This document shows positions 1 to 8,230 of a stretch of DNA of 9,303 nucleotides, one piece after another; within the stretch, counting starts at the first letter, position 1; the number at the start of each line of letters is the position of its first letter. The translations under genes and the position numbers were made by a program. Under the pieces are notes generated by a model, which was given only the letters and a program-made list of their open reading frames with translations, was not told where the DNA came from and did no database searches. The DNA comes from JACZXQ01 sp036986155 (GTDB lineage Bacteria; Gemmatimonadota; Gemmatimonadetes; Longimicrobiales; Gaopeijiaceae): positions 1 to 9,303 of the forward strand of contig BTRA01000117.1 of the NCBI GenBank assembly GCA_036986155.1, read 5' to 3'.

Positions 1-27
1 GGTGATACGGCTGGGGGTGATCTTCAT
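1..27 (-). CDS. Probable 5' end of a gene running off the left edge
   Basis: Only the first nine codons are inside the window, reading MKITPSRIT on the minus strand. An ATG at 27-25 is preceded by a GAGGA Shine-Dalgarno-like stretch about 8 bases upstream. Nearly all codons end in G or C, as expected for coding DNA in this genome. The reading stays open to the edge. The product cannot be identified. A lysine and an arginine near the N-terminus would suit a signal or membrane anchor, but nine residues prove nothing. The gene would diverge from the small His/Cys-rich gene at 141, sharing a spacer of about 110 bases. The call rests only on the ribosome site and codon pattern. Confidence 0.4.
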
Positions 28-118
28 GAAACCATCCTCATTGGGGATTCAGGACTTTTTCACGAGCCGGGCGTTAGCGTGTGCTGGTCCCACGCAATCG
101 GGCCACGCGATCGCATGC

Positions 119-136
119 ATGGAGGTTATGGAGGTT
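119..136 (+). repeat. Tandem 9-bp duplication carrying two Shine-Dalgarno cores
   Basis: ATGGAGGTT occurs twice head to tail (119-127 and 128-136). Each copy contains GGAGG. The second core (130-134) lies 6 bases before the ATG at 141, an ideal spacing. The first lies about 15 bases upstream of it. The site decides the start of the small gene at 141. An ATG in the repeat also opens a ten-codon frame (119-151, MEVMEVTDVD) that overlaps that start and ends at TAG. Confidence 0.75.
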
Positions 137-140
137 ACGG

Positions 141-347
141 ATGTCGACTAGCACGGTTCTTTGGATTGTTGTCGGTTTCATTGCGCTGTACTTCATGATG
201 GGCCGGGGGCACGGAAGCCACGGACACGGTGGACACTCCGGCCAGGGCGGGGGATGCTGCGGTGGAGGAGGGAATGCCGACGAGACGGAAACGGAAGAGC
301 GACTGACCGAGCAGCGTGGGGAGGAGGAGCGCGCCCACCGCCACTGA
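141..347 (+). CDS. Small single-pass membrane protein, Gly/His-rich with a Cys-Cys pair
   Basis: This is a 68-residue protein. Residues 5-20 form one hydrophobic membrane segment. Residues 21-38 are a Gly/His run with repeated GH pairs, then Cys39-Cys40 inside a glycine stretch. The tail (about 46-66) is dominated by Glu and Arg and ends in His. The start at 141 is chosen because a strong GGAGG lies 6 bases upstream and the membrane segment begins at once. An upstream in-frame GTG at 81 has no good ribosome site and would add an Arg-rich leader. The layout resembles small His-rich membrane proteins such as the DUF2933 type, some found near copper or heavy-metal genes. I cannot assign the family firmly. 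Binding of a soft metal by the His and Cys residues is inference. The next gene on the strand, DUF1573, starts about 340 bases downstream. Confidence 0.7.
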   Translation: MSTSTVLWIVVGFIALYFMMGRGHGSHGHGGHSGQGGGCCGGGGNADETETEERLTEQRGEEERAHRH

Positions 348-683
348 AACGCTGGGGGGCGCCGCGGTTACGACAGCGCTCTCCGCCTCGGTGGTCGTGT
401 GACTCATCCGTCTGGTCCTCCATCTCCGCCTGGATGGGAAATCTAACGTACCTTCCGGCCCGGAGGGACCTGAGGGCTGGCATAGCGTCAACTCCGAGAC
501 GACCCGGCCTCGGACCACTGATGCCGATCCTGATGGGCGACAACGACGGTGTTGGGCCGAGTCCTGAGTCGACGGCGGGTGGTGGAAGGCTTCTTCATGC
601 TGATCTCATGTGATCTTCACGTTCGCGGCCACACTGTAGATCGGTCGAGAGCCACCCCCGAGAACCCAAGCGCGGAGCGCACC
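348..683. other. Spacer of about 340 bases with no recognisable gene
   Basis: I find no convincing gene on either strand. The open frames here overlap the flanking genes, lack ribosome sites and have no family signature. A short imperfect hairpin (CCTTC pairing with GGAGG, 451-466) has no following T-run, so it is not a typical terminator. No clear -35/-10 pair is visible. The right end should hold the leader of the DUF1573 gene, although no strong Shine-Dalgarno precedes its ATG. Confidence 0.5.
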
Positions 684-1220
684 ATGTCCCATCGGACGTC
701 ATCCCTCGTTCTCCTTTTCCTACTCGGCGTCACGCCTCTGGTGGTGGGAGCCACTCGCCCAGACCCCACAGGGCCGGGCTCGGCGGTTGAACTCGAGGCG
801 CCCCACCGCCCGGCCCTCCAAAGTGACGAGGGGCTGAGCGCCGATCGTCTCGAGCATGACTTCGGGTCGGTGAGGATCGACGGAGGGAAGGTCACGACAC
901 GCTTCAAGATGAAGAACGGCACCGCCGGGGCCACTCGCTTGACCGAGTTGTACAGCAGCTGCATGTGCACGTCGGTTCGCCTGGAGTTCGCGGACTCCAG
1001 GGTGGCCGGCCCGTTCGGCATGCGCGGGCACGATCTCCCTACTACGCTGGACCGCACTCTCGAACCGGGTGAGGAGTTCGTGGCATCGGTGACGTTCGAT
1101 CCGGCGGCCCATGGGCCCGCGGGTGTGGGTGCAGTGACCCGTCAGGTCATGTTCCAGACTGCGGAGCGTGGCAGTCTCGTGCTCACGGTAAGGGCCAACG
1201 TCCTGCCACCTAAGAGCTGA
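684..1220 (+). CDS. Exported DUF1573-family protein with Cys-Met-Cys motif
   Basis: The protein is 178 residues if it starts at ATG 684. That start gives a clean signal peptide (residues 1-23: basic n-region, Leu/Val-rich core, then VGA). The frame is open back to 549, but the extra 45 residues would bury the signal. The mature part shows the DUF1573 pattern: HDFG at 58-61, a strand with FKMKNGT, then SSCMCT at 91-96 (Cys93, Cys95). A conserved-looking FGMRGHDLP insertion (111-119) and the FDP...HGPAGVG segment (138-149) follow. The fold is expected to be an immunoglobulin-like beta sandwich outside the cytoplasm. The family has no established biochemical role. Cys-Met-Cys plus Gly-Met-Arg-Gly-His could bind copper or another soft metal, which is inference. 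It ends 28 bases before the end of the convergent lipoprotein gene. Confidence 0.85.
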   Translation: MSHRTSSLVLLFLLGVTPLVVGATRPDPTGPGSAVELEAPHRPALQSDEGLSADRLEHDFGSVRIDGGKVTTRFKMKNGTAGATRLTELYSSCMCTSVRLEFADSRVAGPFGMRGHDLPTTLDRTLEPGEEFVASVTFDPAAHGPAGVGAVTRQVMFQTAERGSLVLTVRANVLPPKS

Positions 1221-1248
1221 GGATCGAGACCGGCGCCCGCGGCGGCGG

Positions 1249-1767
1249 TCAGCCGGTGGGCTTTTCGGCGCCCACCGCAGTCTCTGCGACTCCGAGAAGG
1301 TTCGCCAGGGCCGTCGACGCCACCTCAGGGTCGGCGGACAGCCAGACGACATCGGCTCCGAGCCGGAACAGAAAATGGATCTGCTCCTGCCCGGCCATTC
1401 GATAGACGGTGCTTCCGTCGAGTCTGAGCGGAGAGGGGTCTCGGTACGGGGTCGCTCCGGCTGCCACCCGGTCCACAGTTCCGGTGATGAGATCACTCGC
1501 GGCCGCGGGGTCGCCGGTGGTGGCCACGTAGAGAATCAAGGAGGGCGCGTCGCCGTAGTGGGCCGTCCACCCACGTACGACGTACGATATGTCTCCGTAG
1601 AACTGGCGGACGGCGGTCAGAGCCCTATCGCCCGACACCTCGTGGTGCAGCCGGAGCCCGGCTACCCGCTGAGGGGCTCTGTCGAGTCCGGGTGACGAGC
1701 CACACCCCAAGGCGAAGAGCGCGACGGCCGACGCGAGCCGACGGACCGCTCTCCTCCGCTTGGACAT
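1249..1767 (-). CDS. Putative lipoprotein of unknown function, downstream of ETF-QO
   Basis: This 172-residue protein starts at the ATG at 1767. AGGAGG lies about 9 bases upstream and overlaps the end of the ETF-QO gene. The N-terminus has a basic region (KRRRAVRR), a hydrophobic stretch (about 11-20) and Cys22 in ALGC. This looks like a lipobox, though Ala and Leu are swapped relative to the usual Leu-Ala order. The rest is a compact alpha/beta-looking domain ending in a hydrophobic strand (IHFLFRLGADVVWLSA) and a helix (STALANLL). I do not recognise the family. The gene starts 14 bases after the ETF-QO stop on the same strand, so co-transcription is very likely. Placement in the cell envelope is inferred from the signal. 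A longer reading from 1926 is possible but would overlap the ETF-QO gene and push the signal inside. Confidence 0.8.
   Translation of the reverse strand: MSKRRRAVRRLASAVALFALGCGSSPGLDRAPQRVAGLRLHHEVSGDRALTAVRQFYGDISYVVRGWTAHYGDAPSLILYVATTGDPAAASDLITGTVDRVAAGATPYRDPSPLRLDGSTVYRMAGQEQIHFLFRLGADVVWLSADPEVASTALANLLGVAETAVGAEKPTG
1254..1277. repeat. 8-bp perfect inverted repeat at convergent gene ends
   Basis: CGGTGGGC (1254-1261) and GCCCACCG (1270-1277) can pair around an 8-base loop. The hairpin lies in the last codons of the minus-strand lipoprotein gene, just past the end of the plus-strand DUF1573 gene. There is no T-run on either side, so it is not a standard intrinsic terminator. It could still stall transcription or protect 3' ends of either transcript, or simply reflect codon use. 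Confidence 0.35.
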
Positions 1768-1781
1768 CTCCACAGCCCTCC

Positions 1782-3464
1782 TCACATCCGTCTGTAGGCC
1801 GGCCCGCTCCCGCCCTCGCGCGGCGTCCACCTCGGCCCGAGTACATCGGTCGCCTTGCAATCCACACAGTTGGGCGCGTTGATCCTCAATTGGGCGCCGT
1901 CCATCTCGTATACTCCCGCAGGGCACATGTGTACATAGAACTCGCCGGCCTCGGGTGAGACGTCGTCATCCACGATCAAGTGTGACGGGATGTCGTCGCG
2001 AGTCTGGTTACCGGCCTTGTAGACACCATCCACTTTGCTGAACGTGAGCTTGCCGTCGGGCTGCGTAGACGGGCCGCCGCCGCCCAGTGAACGCGGTTCC
2101 GCCGCATCCTCGTCAACTCCTATCTTTCCGCCGGGAAAGACTCCGCCGGTTAGGGTCATCAAGCCGGCCTTTACTCCACCCGAATAGAATCCACCCTTGA
2201 AGGCAAGGCGGATGTTCCGGGTCCGCTTCAAGTCCTTCATGATGTAACTCTCGTCCACGGCACGGGTGTAGCCGGCAAGGCCGTCCTCACCGATGTCGTC
2301 CCGCTTGAGAGCCTGGAAGATCGTGCGGGCCGCGAGCATCCCCGAGTGCATGGCGTAGTGGATTCCCTTGAGGGACGGCACATCCACGTACCCCGCCGAG
2401 TCGCCCACGATGCAGATCCCGTTCCCGTGCCTGCGAGTAGGCACCGCGTAGTAGCCACCCTCGGGTATGGTCTTGGCTCCCCACTCGACCATCTCACCGC
2501 CCTCCAAGTAAGGACGGAATAGCGGATGGAGCTTCATGCGCTGAAGTACCTCATGCACGTCGAAGCGCGCGTCACGGTAGTCCAACCCCACCACCAGCCC
2601 GAGAGCTACCAGGTTTTCCTCCATCGGGTACATGAAGCTCCCGCCGAAAGCGTCTCCCGGAAGCGGCCACCCCATGGTATGGATCACCCGGTCGAGCGGC
2701 CTCCTGGTCTCCCACAACTCCTTCACGCCGAGCGCGTAGATCTGTGGGTTCTGCGAGCCTATCTCTTGCCAGTCCAGGTAGGCCTTCGAGAGCGTGCCGC
2801 GGGTCCCCTCAGCGAGCACCGTCACTCGGGCGGCGAGATCCATGGCCGGCATGTAATCGCTGCCGCCCGGCTCCCCATCCCGATTCAGCCCCGAGGGAGT
2901 GGTCCGCACTCCCTGGATCCGTTCGCCGTCGGCAAGCAAGGACGCCACAGGAAACCCGGGGAACACGTTCACGCCGAGTCCTTCAGCCTTGTCACCCAAC
3001 CAGCGTACGATCTCGCAGATAGATGCAACGCAATTGCCGTGGTTCTGCATCGTTGGGGGTGTGGGCAGCCGAATAGCCCGGGACTCGGTGAGGAGGTACA
3101 AGGCTTCCTTGGAGACTGGCTGTCCCAGCGGAAACTCGTTCATCGTCAGTTCGGGGAAGAGCTCCTTGAACGCGCGGGGGTTCACAACGGCTCCGGAGAG
3201 GCTGTGCTCACCCAACTGGCCCGCCTTTTCCAGAACGCCGATCTCGATGTCGCCGATTCCGCCGTCCGCCTCGTTGTCCTGCCGTACCAGGCGTGCCAAC
3301 TCGATCGCGCCGGCGAGCCCCGCGGGTCCGCCGCCCACGAAGATCACGTCCATGGGCACGGCCTCCTCGTCCGGCGCCTCTTGCAGAATGAGTCGGTCAG
3401 CGGGGAACGGCGGCTGGAAGTCCAGCGGCGTTACCGGTCCGGTGAGGTGGGAGGCCTGCGACAT
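1782..3464 (-). CDS. Electron transfer flavoprotein-ubiquinone oxidoreductase (ETF-QO)
   Basis: The protein is 560 residues, normal for the family. ETF-QO passes electrons from reduced ETF, loaded by acyl-CoA and related dehydrogenases, through a [4Fe-4S] cluster and FAD to membrane quinone. The FAD dinucleotide-binding motif is VGGGPAGLAGAIEL (43-56). EHSLSGAVVNPRA (86-98) and the second FAD region with GDSAGYVDVPSLKGIHYAM (354-372) match the family. The C-terminal ferredoxin-like part has CPAGVYE (Cys514), NCVDC (Cys533, Cys536) and an EGGSGPAY ending. The fourth cluster cysteine, expected in the C-x2-C-x2-C arrangement at 539, is Thr (reads KATD where human ETF-QO has KTCD). The start at 3464 is firm, with CAGGAG 6 bases upstream. 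The lipoprotein gene follows after 14 bases. It diverges from the AAA+ ATPase gene, with a 129-base spacer between them. Confidence 0.95.
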   Translation of the reverse strand: MSQASHLTGPVTPLDFQPPFPADRLILQEAPDEEAVPMDVIFVGGGPAGLAGAIELARLVRQDNEADGGIGDIEIGVLEKAGQLGEHSLSGAVVNPRAFKELFPELTMNEFPLGQPVSKEALYLLTESRAIRLPTPPTMQNHGNCVASICEIVRWLGDKAEGLGVNVFPGFPVASLLADGERIQGVRTTPSGLNRDGEPGGSDYMPAMDLAARVTVLAEGTRGTLSKAYLDWQEIGSQNPQIYALGVKELWETRRPLDRVIHTMGWPLPGDAFGGSFMYPMEENLVALGLVVGLDYRDARFDVHEVLQRMKLHPLFRPYLEGGEMVEWGAKTIPEGGYYAVPTRRHGNGICIVGDSAGYVDVPSLKGIHYAMHSGMLAARTIFQALKRDDIGEDGLAGYTRAVDESYIMKDLKRTRNIRLAFKGGFYSGGVKAGLMTLTGGVFPGGKIGVDEDAAEPRSLGGGGPSTQPDGKLTFSKVDGVYKAGNQTRDDIPSHLIVDDDVSPEAGEFYVHMCPAGVYEMDGAQLRINAPNCVDCKATDVLGPRWTPREGGSGPAYRRM

Positions 3465-3515
3465 GCTGACTCCTGTATTGTGGAACGGCCCGAATGACGG
3501 GGATCATCACGATTG

Positions 3516-3535
3516 GCCAGGGGGTACCCTCTGCC
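3516..3535. promoter_or_regulatory. Imperfect 20-bp dyad in a divergent promoter region
   Basis: GCCAGGGGGT (3516-3525) and ACCCTCTGCC (3526-3535) are inverted copies matching at 8 of 10 positions, centred on the palindrome GGGTACCC. The dyad lies roughly in the middle of the 129-base spacer between the divergent ETF-QO and AAA+ ATPase starts. That is a plausible place for a dimeric regulator. I see no clear -35/-10 pair nearby, so operator function is only a guess. Confidence 0.3.
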
Positions 3536-3593
3536 TCCCGAGCGGATCCCGCAACGGTCGCACGGTGAACCCCCCCACGAGTGAGGCGCACGT

Positions 3594-5051
<1,458 letters not shown>

Positions 5052-5102
5052 CGCGGCGGCGTTCGGGTACTGCCGAGTTCCTCGAACCAGCCAGCTAGAT
5101 CG

Positions 5103-5513
5103 TCAGAGGCTCATCGGCCAGGGTAGGGCGGAGTAGAACGCGATAAACATGGCAGCGCCGGCCAACGCGAGATCCTTCATGAAATGGCCCATCTCGTTCA
5201 TGGAGGCCTCTGGGTCGGACTCCTTCCAGAACGGATGCATGATGAAGGCCGTCAGGATCAGGAATATCACCAACAGACCGGCCCCGATGAAGCGATGCCA
5301 TCCGAGCAAGACCATGATACCCGCCGCCAGTATCACGAGTCCCGAAACGGCCGTCGCAGCCTTGGGCGCGGGAACCCCCTTGGAAGCTGTGTAGGCAGAC
5401 GTGTCGCCGAGCTTCATGAGGTGGTTCATACCACTGGCGATGAACATCATGGAGAAGAGAATCCGCCCCGTGAGGTGTATCCACGGCATAAACGGCCCGA
5501 GCGCCTCGACCAT
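5103..5513 (-). CDS. DoxX-family integral membrane protein
   Basis: This 136-residue protein has four membrane helices, at about 11-29, 50-71, 74-93 and 113-131. The layout is typical of DoxX: an N-terminal helix with GRILFSMMFIASGMNHL, a short polar loop (KLGDTSAYTASKGVPAP), a glycine-rich second helix, and HPFWKE after the third helix. Some DoxX proteins take part in thiosulfate:quinone oxidoreductases, or form a complex with SodA and a rhodanese in mycobacteria. Most members are uncharacterised, and nothing here points to a substrate. AGGAGG lies 7 bases before the start at 5513, so the start is firm. It lies 78 bases downstream of mutY on the same strand and may share its transcript. It converges on the AAA+ gene with 51 bases between stops and no obvious terminator. 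Confidence 0.88.
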   Translation of the reverse strand: MVEALGPFMPWIHLTGRILFSMMFIASGMNHLMKLGDTSAYTASKGVPAPKAATAVSGLVILAAGIMVLLGWHRFIGAGLLVIFLILTAFIMHPFWKESDPEASMNEMGHFMKDLALAGAAMFIAFYSALPWPMSL

Positions 5514-5548
5514 CAGGTACCTCCTTACATAAGTGCTAGCAGATCACG

Positions 5549-5572
5549 CCGCACCACCCGTGCCCGCACCAC
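5549..5572. repeat. 9-bp direct repeat upstream of doxX
   Basis: CCGCACCAC occurs at 5549-5557 and 5564-5572, a spacing of 15 bases start to start. It lies in the 78-base gap between mutY and doxX, about 35-60 bases before the doxX start. A repeated binding half-site for a regulator of doxX is possible, but two short GC-rich copies can also arise by chance. Confidence 0.3.
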
Positions 5573-5591
5573 GATGGGTCGTTCAGCCCCT

Positions 5592-6686
5592 TCAGGCCAG
5601 AATTTTCTCACCGAGGGTCGATCTCCAATTGCCGAGGATCTTACGCTGAGCCACAGGCATCGCGAGGCCTGACACCTCTGCCAGCGTGCTCCACCGACAC
5701 ACTCCGGGAGCTTGGGCCGCATCGATTCGGAGCACCTGGGCGTGGTAGACAGCTCTGAAATGGCTGAACGCATGGCGCACTGGGTCGAGTGCACCGGATG
5801 CCCCGCCGCTCGAGGGCTCGGCACGACTCACTCCAGCATCGGCGGCGGCCCGGCGGGCGGCCCGCAGTGACGCCTCTCCCCGCTCCATGAGCGCGGAAGG
5901 AAATTCCCACAGACCACCCAGCAGTCCCTCCTCCGTCCGCTGCCTCAAGAGGAACCGAGACTCGGGGTCGAGCACGACGGCCACACCGAACTCCCGAAGC
6001 GGCGTCTTTCCGCGACTCTTCGCCACCGGCCTGACGAGCTGCGTGCCGGCTGCCATGGCACGGCAGACGGATCCAAGGGGGCAAACCCCACATCGCGGAG
6101 CGCGCGGCGTGCAGATCGTGGCCCCGAGCTCCATCACCGCCTGGTTGAAATCGCCCGGTCGCCCGGGATCGATCAACTCCTCCACGATCGCCCTGACCTC
6201 GGCGAGACCCGGATCGGCGAGGTCGAACAATCGAGCAAGAACGCGCCGTGCATTCCCGTCGATCGCAGGGGTCACCTCTCCGAACGCGATGCTGGCGACG
6301 GCACCCGCTGTGTACTCCCCCACACCCGGAAGCTCACGCAGGGCCTCGGCGGATGACGGGATCTCACCACCGAGCCGCTCCCGCACCATGCGCGCACTAT
6401 CGTGTAAGCGTCGGGCGCGCGAGTAGTAACCCAATCCTTCCCACGCCTTCAAGACCTCGTCACGGGACGCCCCGGCCAAATCCTCCAACGTTGGAAAACG
6501 ATCCATCCAGCGGCGGTAATAGGGCTCGGCAGTCTCGACCCTGGTCTGTTGCAGCATGATCTCCGAGACCCAGATCCGGTATGGGTCACGCTCCCTCCTC
6601 CAGGGCAGGTCACGACTGTCACGGTCGTAGAAGGAGAGGAGCGCGGAGCGCAGGCCTTCGACGTCGATTCGAGGAGGGGTGCTCAC
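5592..6686 (-). CDS. mutY: A/G-specific adenine glycosylase MutY
   Basis: MutY removes adenine mispaired with 8-oxoguanine, preventing G:C to T:A changes. Read from a GTG at 6686 it has 364 residues, close to the usual 350. SEIMLQQT (41-48) holds the catalytic Glu42. The helix-hairpin-helix LPGVGEYTAGAV is at 119-130. IDGN (142-145) holds catalytic Asp143. A complete [4Fe-4S] motif C-x6-C-x2-C-x5-C is at Cys192, 199, 202 and 208. The C-terminal NUDIX-like domain that senses 8-oxoguanine includes LGGLWEFP and FSHF (307-310). The GTG start has no strong ribosome site, but it places the family N-terminus right before GLRSALLSFY. The ATG at 6791 would add 35 residues of unrelated sequence and crowd the divergent VWA gene. 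DoxX follows 78 bases downstream. Confidence 0.95.
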   Translation of the reverse strand: MSTPPRIDVEGLRSALLSFYDRDSRDLPWRRERDPYRIWVSEIMLQQTRVETAEPYYRRWMDRFPTLEDLAGASRDEVLKAWEGLGYYSRARRLHDSARMVRERLGGEIPSSAEALRELPGVGEYTAGAVASIAFGEVTPAIDGNARRVLARLFDLADPGLAEVRAIVEELIDPGRPGDFNQAVMELGATICTPRAPRCGVCPLGSVCRAMAAGTQLVRPVAKSRGKTPLREFGVAVVLDPESRFLLRQRTEEGLLGGLWEFPSALMERGEASLRAARRAAADAGVSRAEPSSGGASGALDPVRHAFSHFRAVYHAQVLRIDAAQAPGVCRWSTLAEVSGLAMPVAQRKILGNWRSTLGEKILA

Positions 6687-6761
6687 GCGTGGACAGTGAT
6701 TCGCCCCACCGGTCCCTGTCAACGCATGAACCGCCTTGCGAGGAACCGCCCGGTGACCCAC

Positions 6762-6770
6762 TGGTACAAC
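6762..6770 (+). promoter_or_regulatory. Weak extended -10 element before the VWA gene
   Basis: TGGTACAAC resembles an extended -10 box (TGn followed by TACAAC, four of six matches to TATAAT). Its position would place a transcript start near 6777, about 26 bases before the ATG at 6803. No matching -35 hexamer is visible at the usual distance. Some local promoter is needed, because mutY and doxX run the other way and separate the VWA gene from the upstream ATPase gene. Confidence 0.25.
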
Positions 6771-6802
6771 GAGCCTCAGACCCGAGCCCATCGAGACAGC
6801 CC

Positions 6803-8095
6803 ATGCGATTCACCACGTATACCAAATACAAGGGCCGCTGGATCGACGCCCTGAACCTCGACGGGCTCATGGAGTCGCTGTCCGACTTCCTGCTGAACGG
6901 CGGTTTCGCGGGCGGCCCGAGTTACCATCCCTACTGGGGCTGGTCTGGGCTGGAGGACAACGGCTCGTTGGACGCTCTCAAGCACGCCCTCCTCAAGGCG
7001 CTCATCGAGAGCGGTGAGCTCACGCCCGAGATGATCGAGGAGCTTCGCGGCGAGGGTCAAGGCGACGAGGCGATTCAGCAACAACTCGCCGACCTGCTCG
7101 ACGACCTGATCCAGCGCATGGCGGACGAAGGCTACATCTCGTTGGAGGGCGGCCAACCCATGATGCCCGACGCCATCCAGGACATGAGCGGCAAGGGTCA
7201 AATCGATGAAGCCAAGGAGGCCGCGCATCAGGTCAGCTTCAATCTCACCCAGAAGGGGATGGACTTCCTGGGGTACCGAGCGCTCAGAAACCTGCTCTCG
7301 GCAATCGGCCGCTCGGCGTTCGGGTCGCATGAAACCCCCCACCTGGCCACCGGTGTGGAGGCCGACGCGGTGAGCAAACCCTACGAGTTCGGAGACACGC
7401 TCAACCTGGACATCCCGAGCACGCTCAAACGCGCTATCGAACGGCAGGGACTCCAAGTGCCGCTCGACCTGGACTACGGTGATCTCATGGTGCACCAAGC
7501 CGAATATCGGTCCTCGTGCGCGACGGTCCTGCTCCTGGACATTTCGCACTCGATGGTGCTTTACGGAGAAGACAGGTTCACACCGGCCAAGCGCGTAGCG
7601 TTGGCGCTGTCCCACCTCATCAGAACACAGTTCCCGGGTGACTCGCTCAAGGTCGTGACCTTCGGCGACCGCGCGCAGGAGATCCCTCTGTCACAGCTCG
7701 CAAAGGCGCAGGTGGGCCCGTTCCATACCAACACGGCTGAGGCTCTGATGCTCGCCCGCACCCTGCTGCGGTCTCAGAAGATGGACATGCAGCAGATCAT
7801 TATGATCACCGACGGCAAACCAAGCGCCGTGACCATGCCGAACGGGCAGATCTATACGAACTCGGGGGGGATGGACCGGCACATCCTCGAGCCGACCTTC
7901 CGTGAGGTCGCGGCGTGCCGGAAGGCGGGCATCCTGATCAACACCTTCATGCTGGCGCGGGACCCCTACCTGGTTCGGTTCATCGAGGAGGTCTCGGAGA
8001 TCGCCCGCGGCAAGGCCTACTTCACGTCCACGGTGACGCTGGGCCAGTACATCATGAAGGACTTTCTCAAACGAAAGCGGCGCCGCTCGGCCTGA
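6803..8095 (+). CDS. von Willebrand factor A (MIDAS) protein, probable partner of the AAA+ ATPase
   Basis: The protein has 430 residues. The N-terminal half is mostly helical and acidic (about 55-150), with a Gly/Trp/Tyr-rich patch near 33-50 (YHPYWGW). The C-terminal VWA domain runs from about 238. It has a full metal-ion-dependent adhesion site: DISHS (246-250), Thr309 in FHTNTAEAL and Asp337 in MITDGK. The tail is strongly basic (KRKRRR). VWA proteins of this layout normally work with a MoxR or chelatase-I-like ATPase, the ATPase driving the VWA protein to insert metal or remodel a target. The obvious partner is at 3594, on the same strand but 1.75 kb upstream. The ATG at 6803 is chosen over the open frame back to 6581 because family-like sequence starts there. 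Only a weak GAGA precedes it. No target is apparent. Confidence 0.88.
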   Translation: MRFTTYTKYKGRWIDALNLDGLMESLSDFLLNGGFAGGPSYHPYWGWSGLEDNGSLDALKHALLKALIESGELTPEMIEELRGEGQGDEAIQQQLADLLDDLIQRMADEGYISLEGGQPMMPDAIQDMSGKGQIDEAKEAAHQVSFNLTQKGMDFLGYRALRNLLSAIGRSAFGSHETPHLATGVEADAVSKPYEFGDTLNLDIPSTLKRAIERQGLQVPLDLDYGDLMVHQAEYRSSCATVLLLDISHSMVLYGEDRFTPAKRVALALSHLIRTQFPGDSLKVVTFGDRAQEIPLSQLAKAQVGPFHTNTAEALMLARTLLRSQKMDMQQIIMITDGKPSAVTMPNGQIYTNSGGMDRHILEPTFREVAACRKAGILINTFMLARDPYLVRFIEEVSEIARGKAYFTSTVTLGQYIMKDFLKRKRRRSA

Positions 8096-8230
8096 CCCCC
8101 AGGCGTGCGGCACATTGCTCGATCCAGTCCACGCTCCCAGCCCGCGGGATGCCCAGCACTCGAGCCGCTCCCGCCTGTCTTGATTAGGAATACTGGCAAC
8201 CGCAGACCATCAGTGGAACCGAGGCCCGAC

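Noticed and set aside
549..683. Upstream extension of the DUF1573 gene
   Set aside because: It would add 45 residues before a clear signal peptide. Starting at ATG 684 gives a normal exported protein.
720..1496. 258-codon open frame on the minus strand
   Set aside because: It overlaps both the DUF1573 gene and the end of the lipoprotein gene in another frame. It is Arg/Ser/Pro-rich with no family signature.
2526..3497. 323-codon open frame on the plus strand
   Set aside because: It lies wholly antisense to the clear ETF-QO gene, has low-complexity Arg/His/Pro-rich composition and matches no family. It is a GC-rich shadow.
5052..5102. Intrinsic terminator between the convergent ATPase and doxX genes
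   Set aside because: Only a 5-bp GTTCG/CGAAC pairing with a long loop and no T-run is visible.
6687..6791. 35-residue extension of MutY to an ATG at 6791
   Set aside because: The extra residues are unlike any MutY N-terminus and reach to within 12 bases of the divergent VWA start. The GTG at 6686 fits the family better.
6776..7615. 279-codon open frame on the minus strand
   Set aside because: It is antisense to the VWA gene, which has a full MIDAS motif. The translated sequence is compositionally biased and unrecognisable.
8105..8230. 42-residue N-terminal extension of the PhzF-like protein
   Set aside because: Family sequence begins only after the TTG at 8231, which has a well-spaced GAGG. 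The upstream part is rich in Pro, Arg and Ser and looks non-coding.
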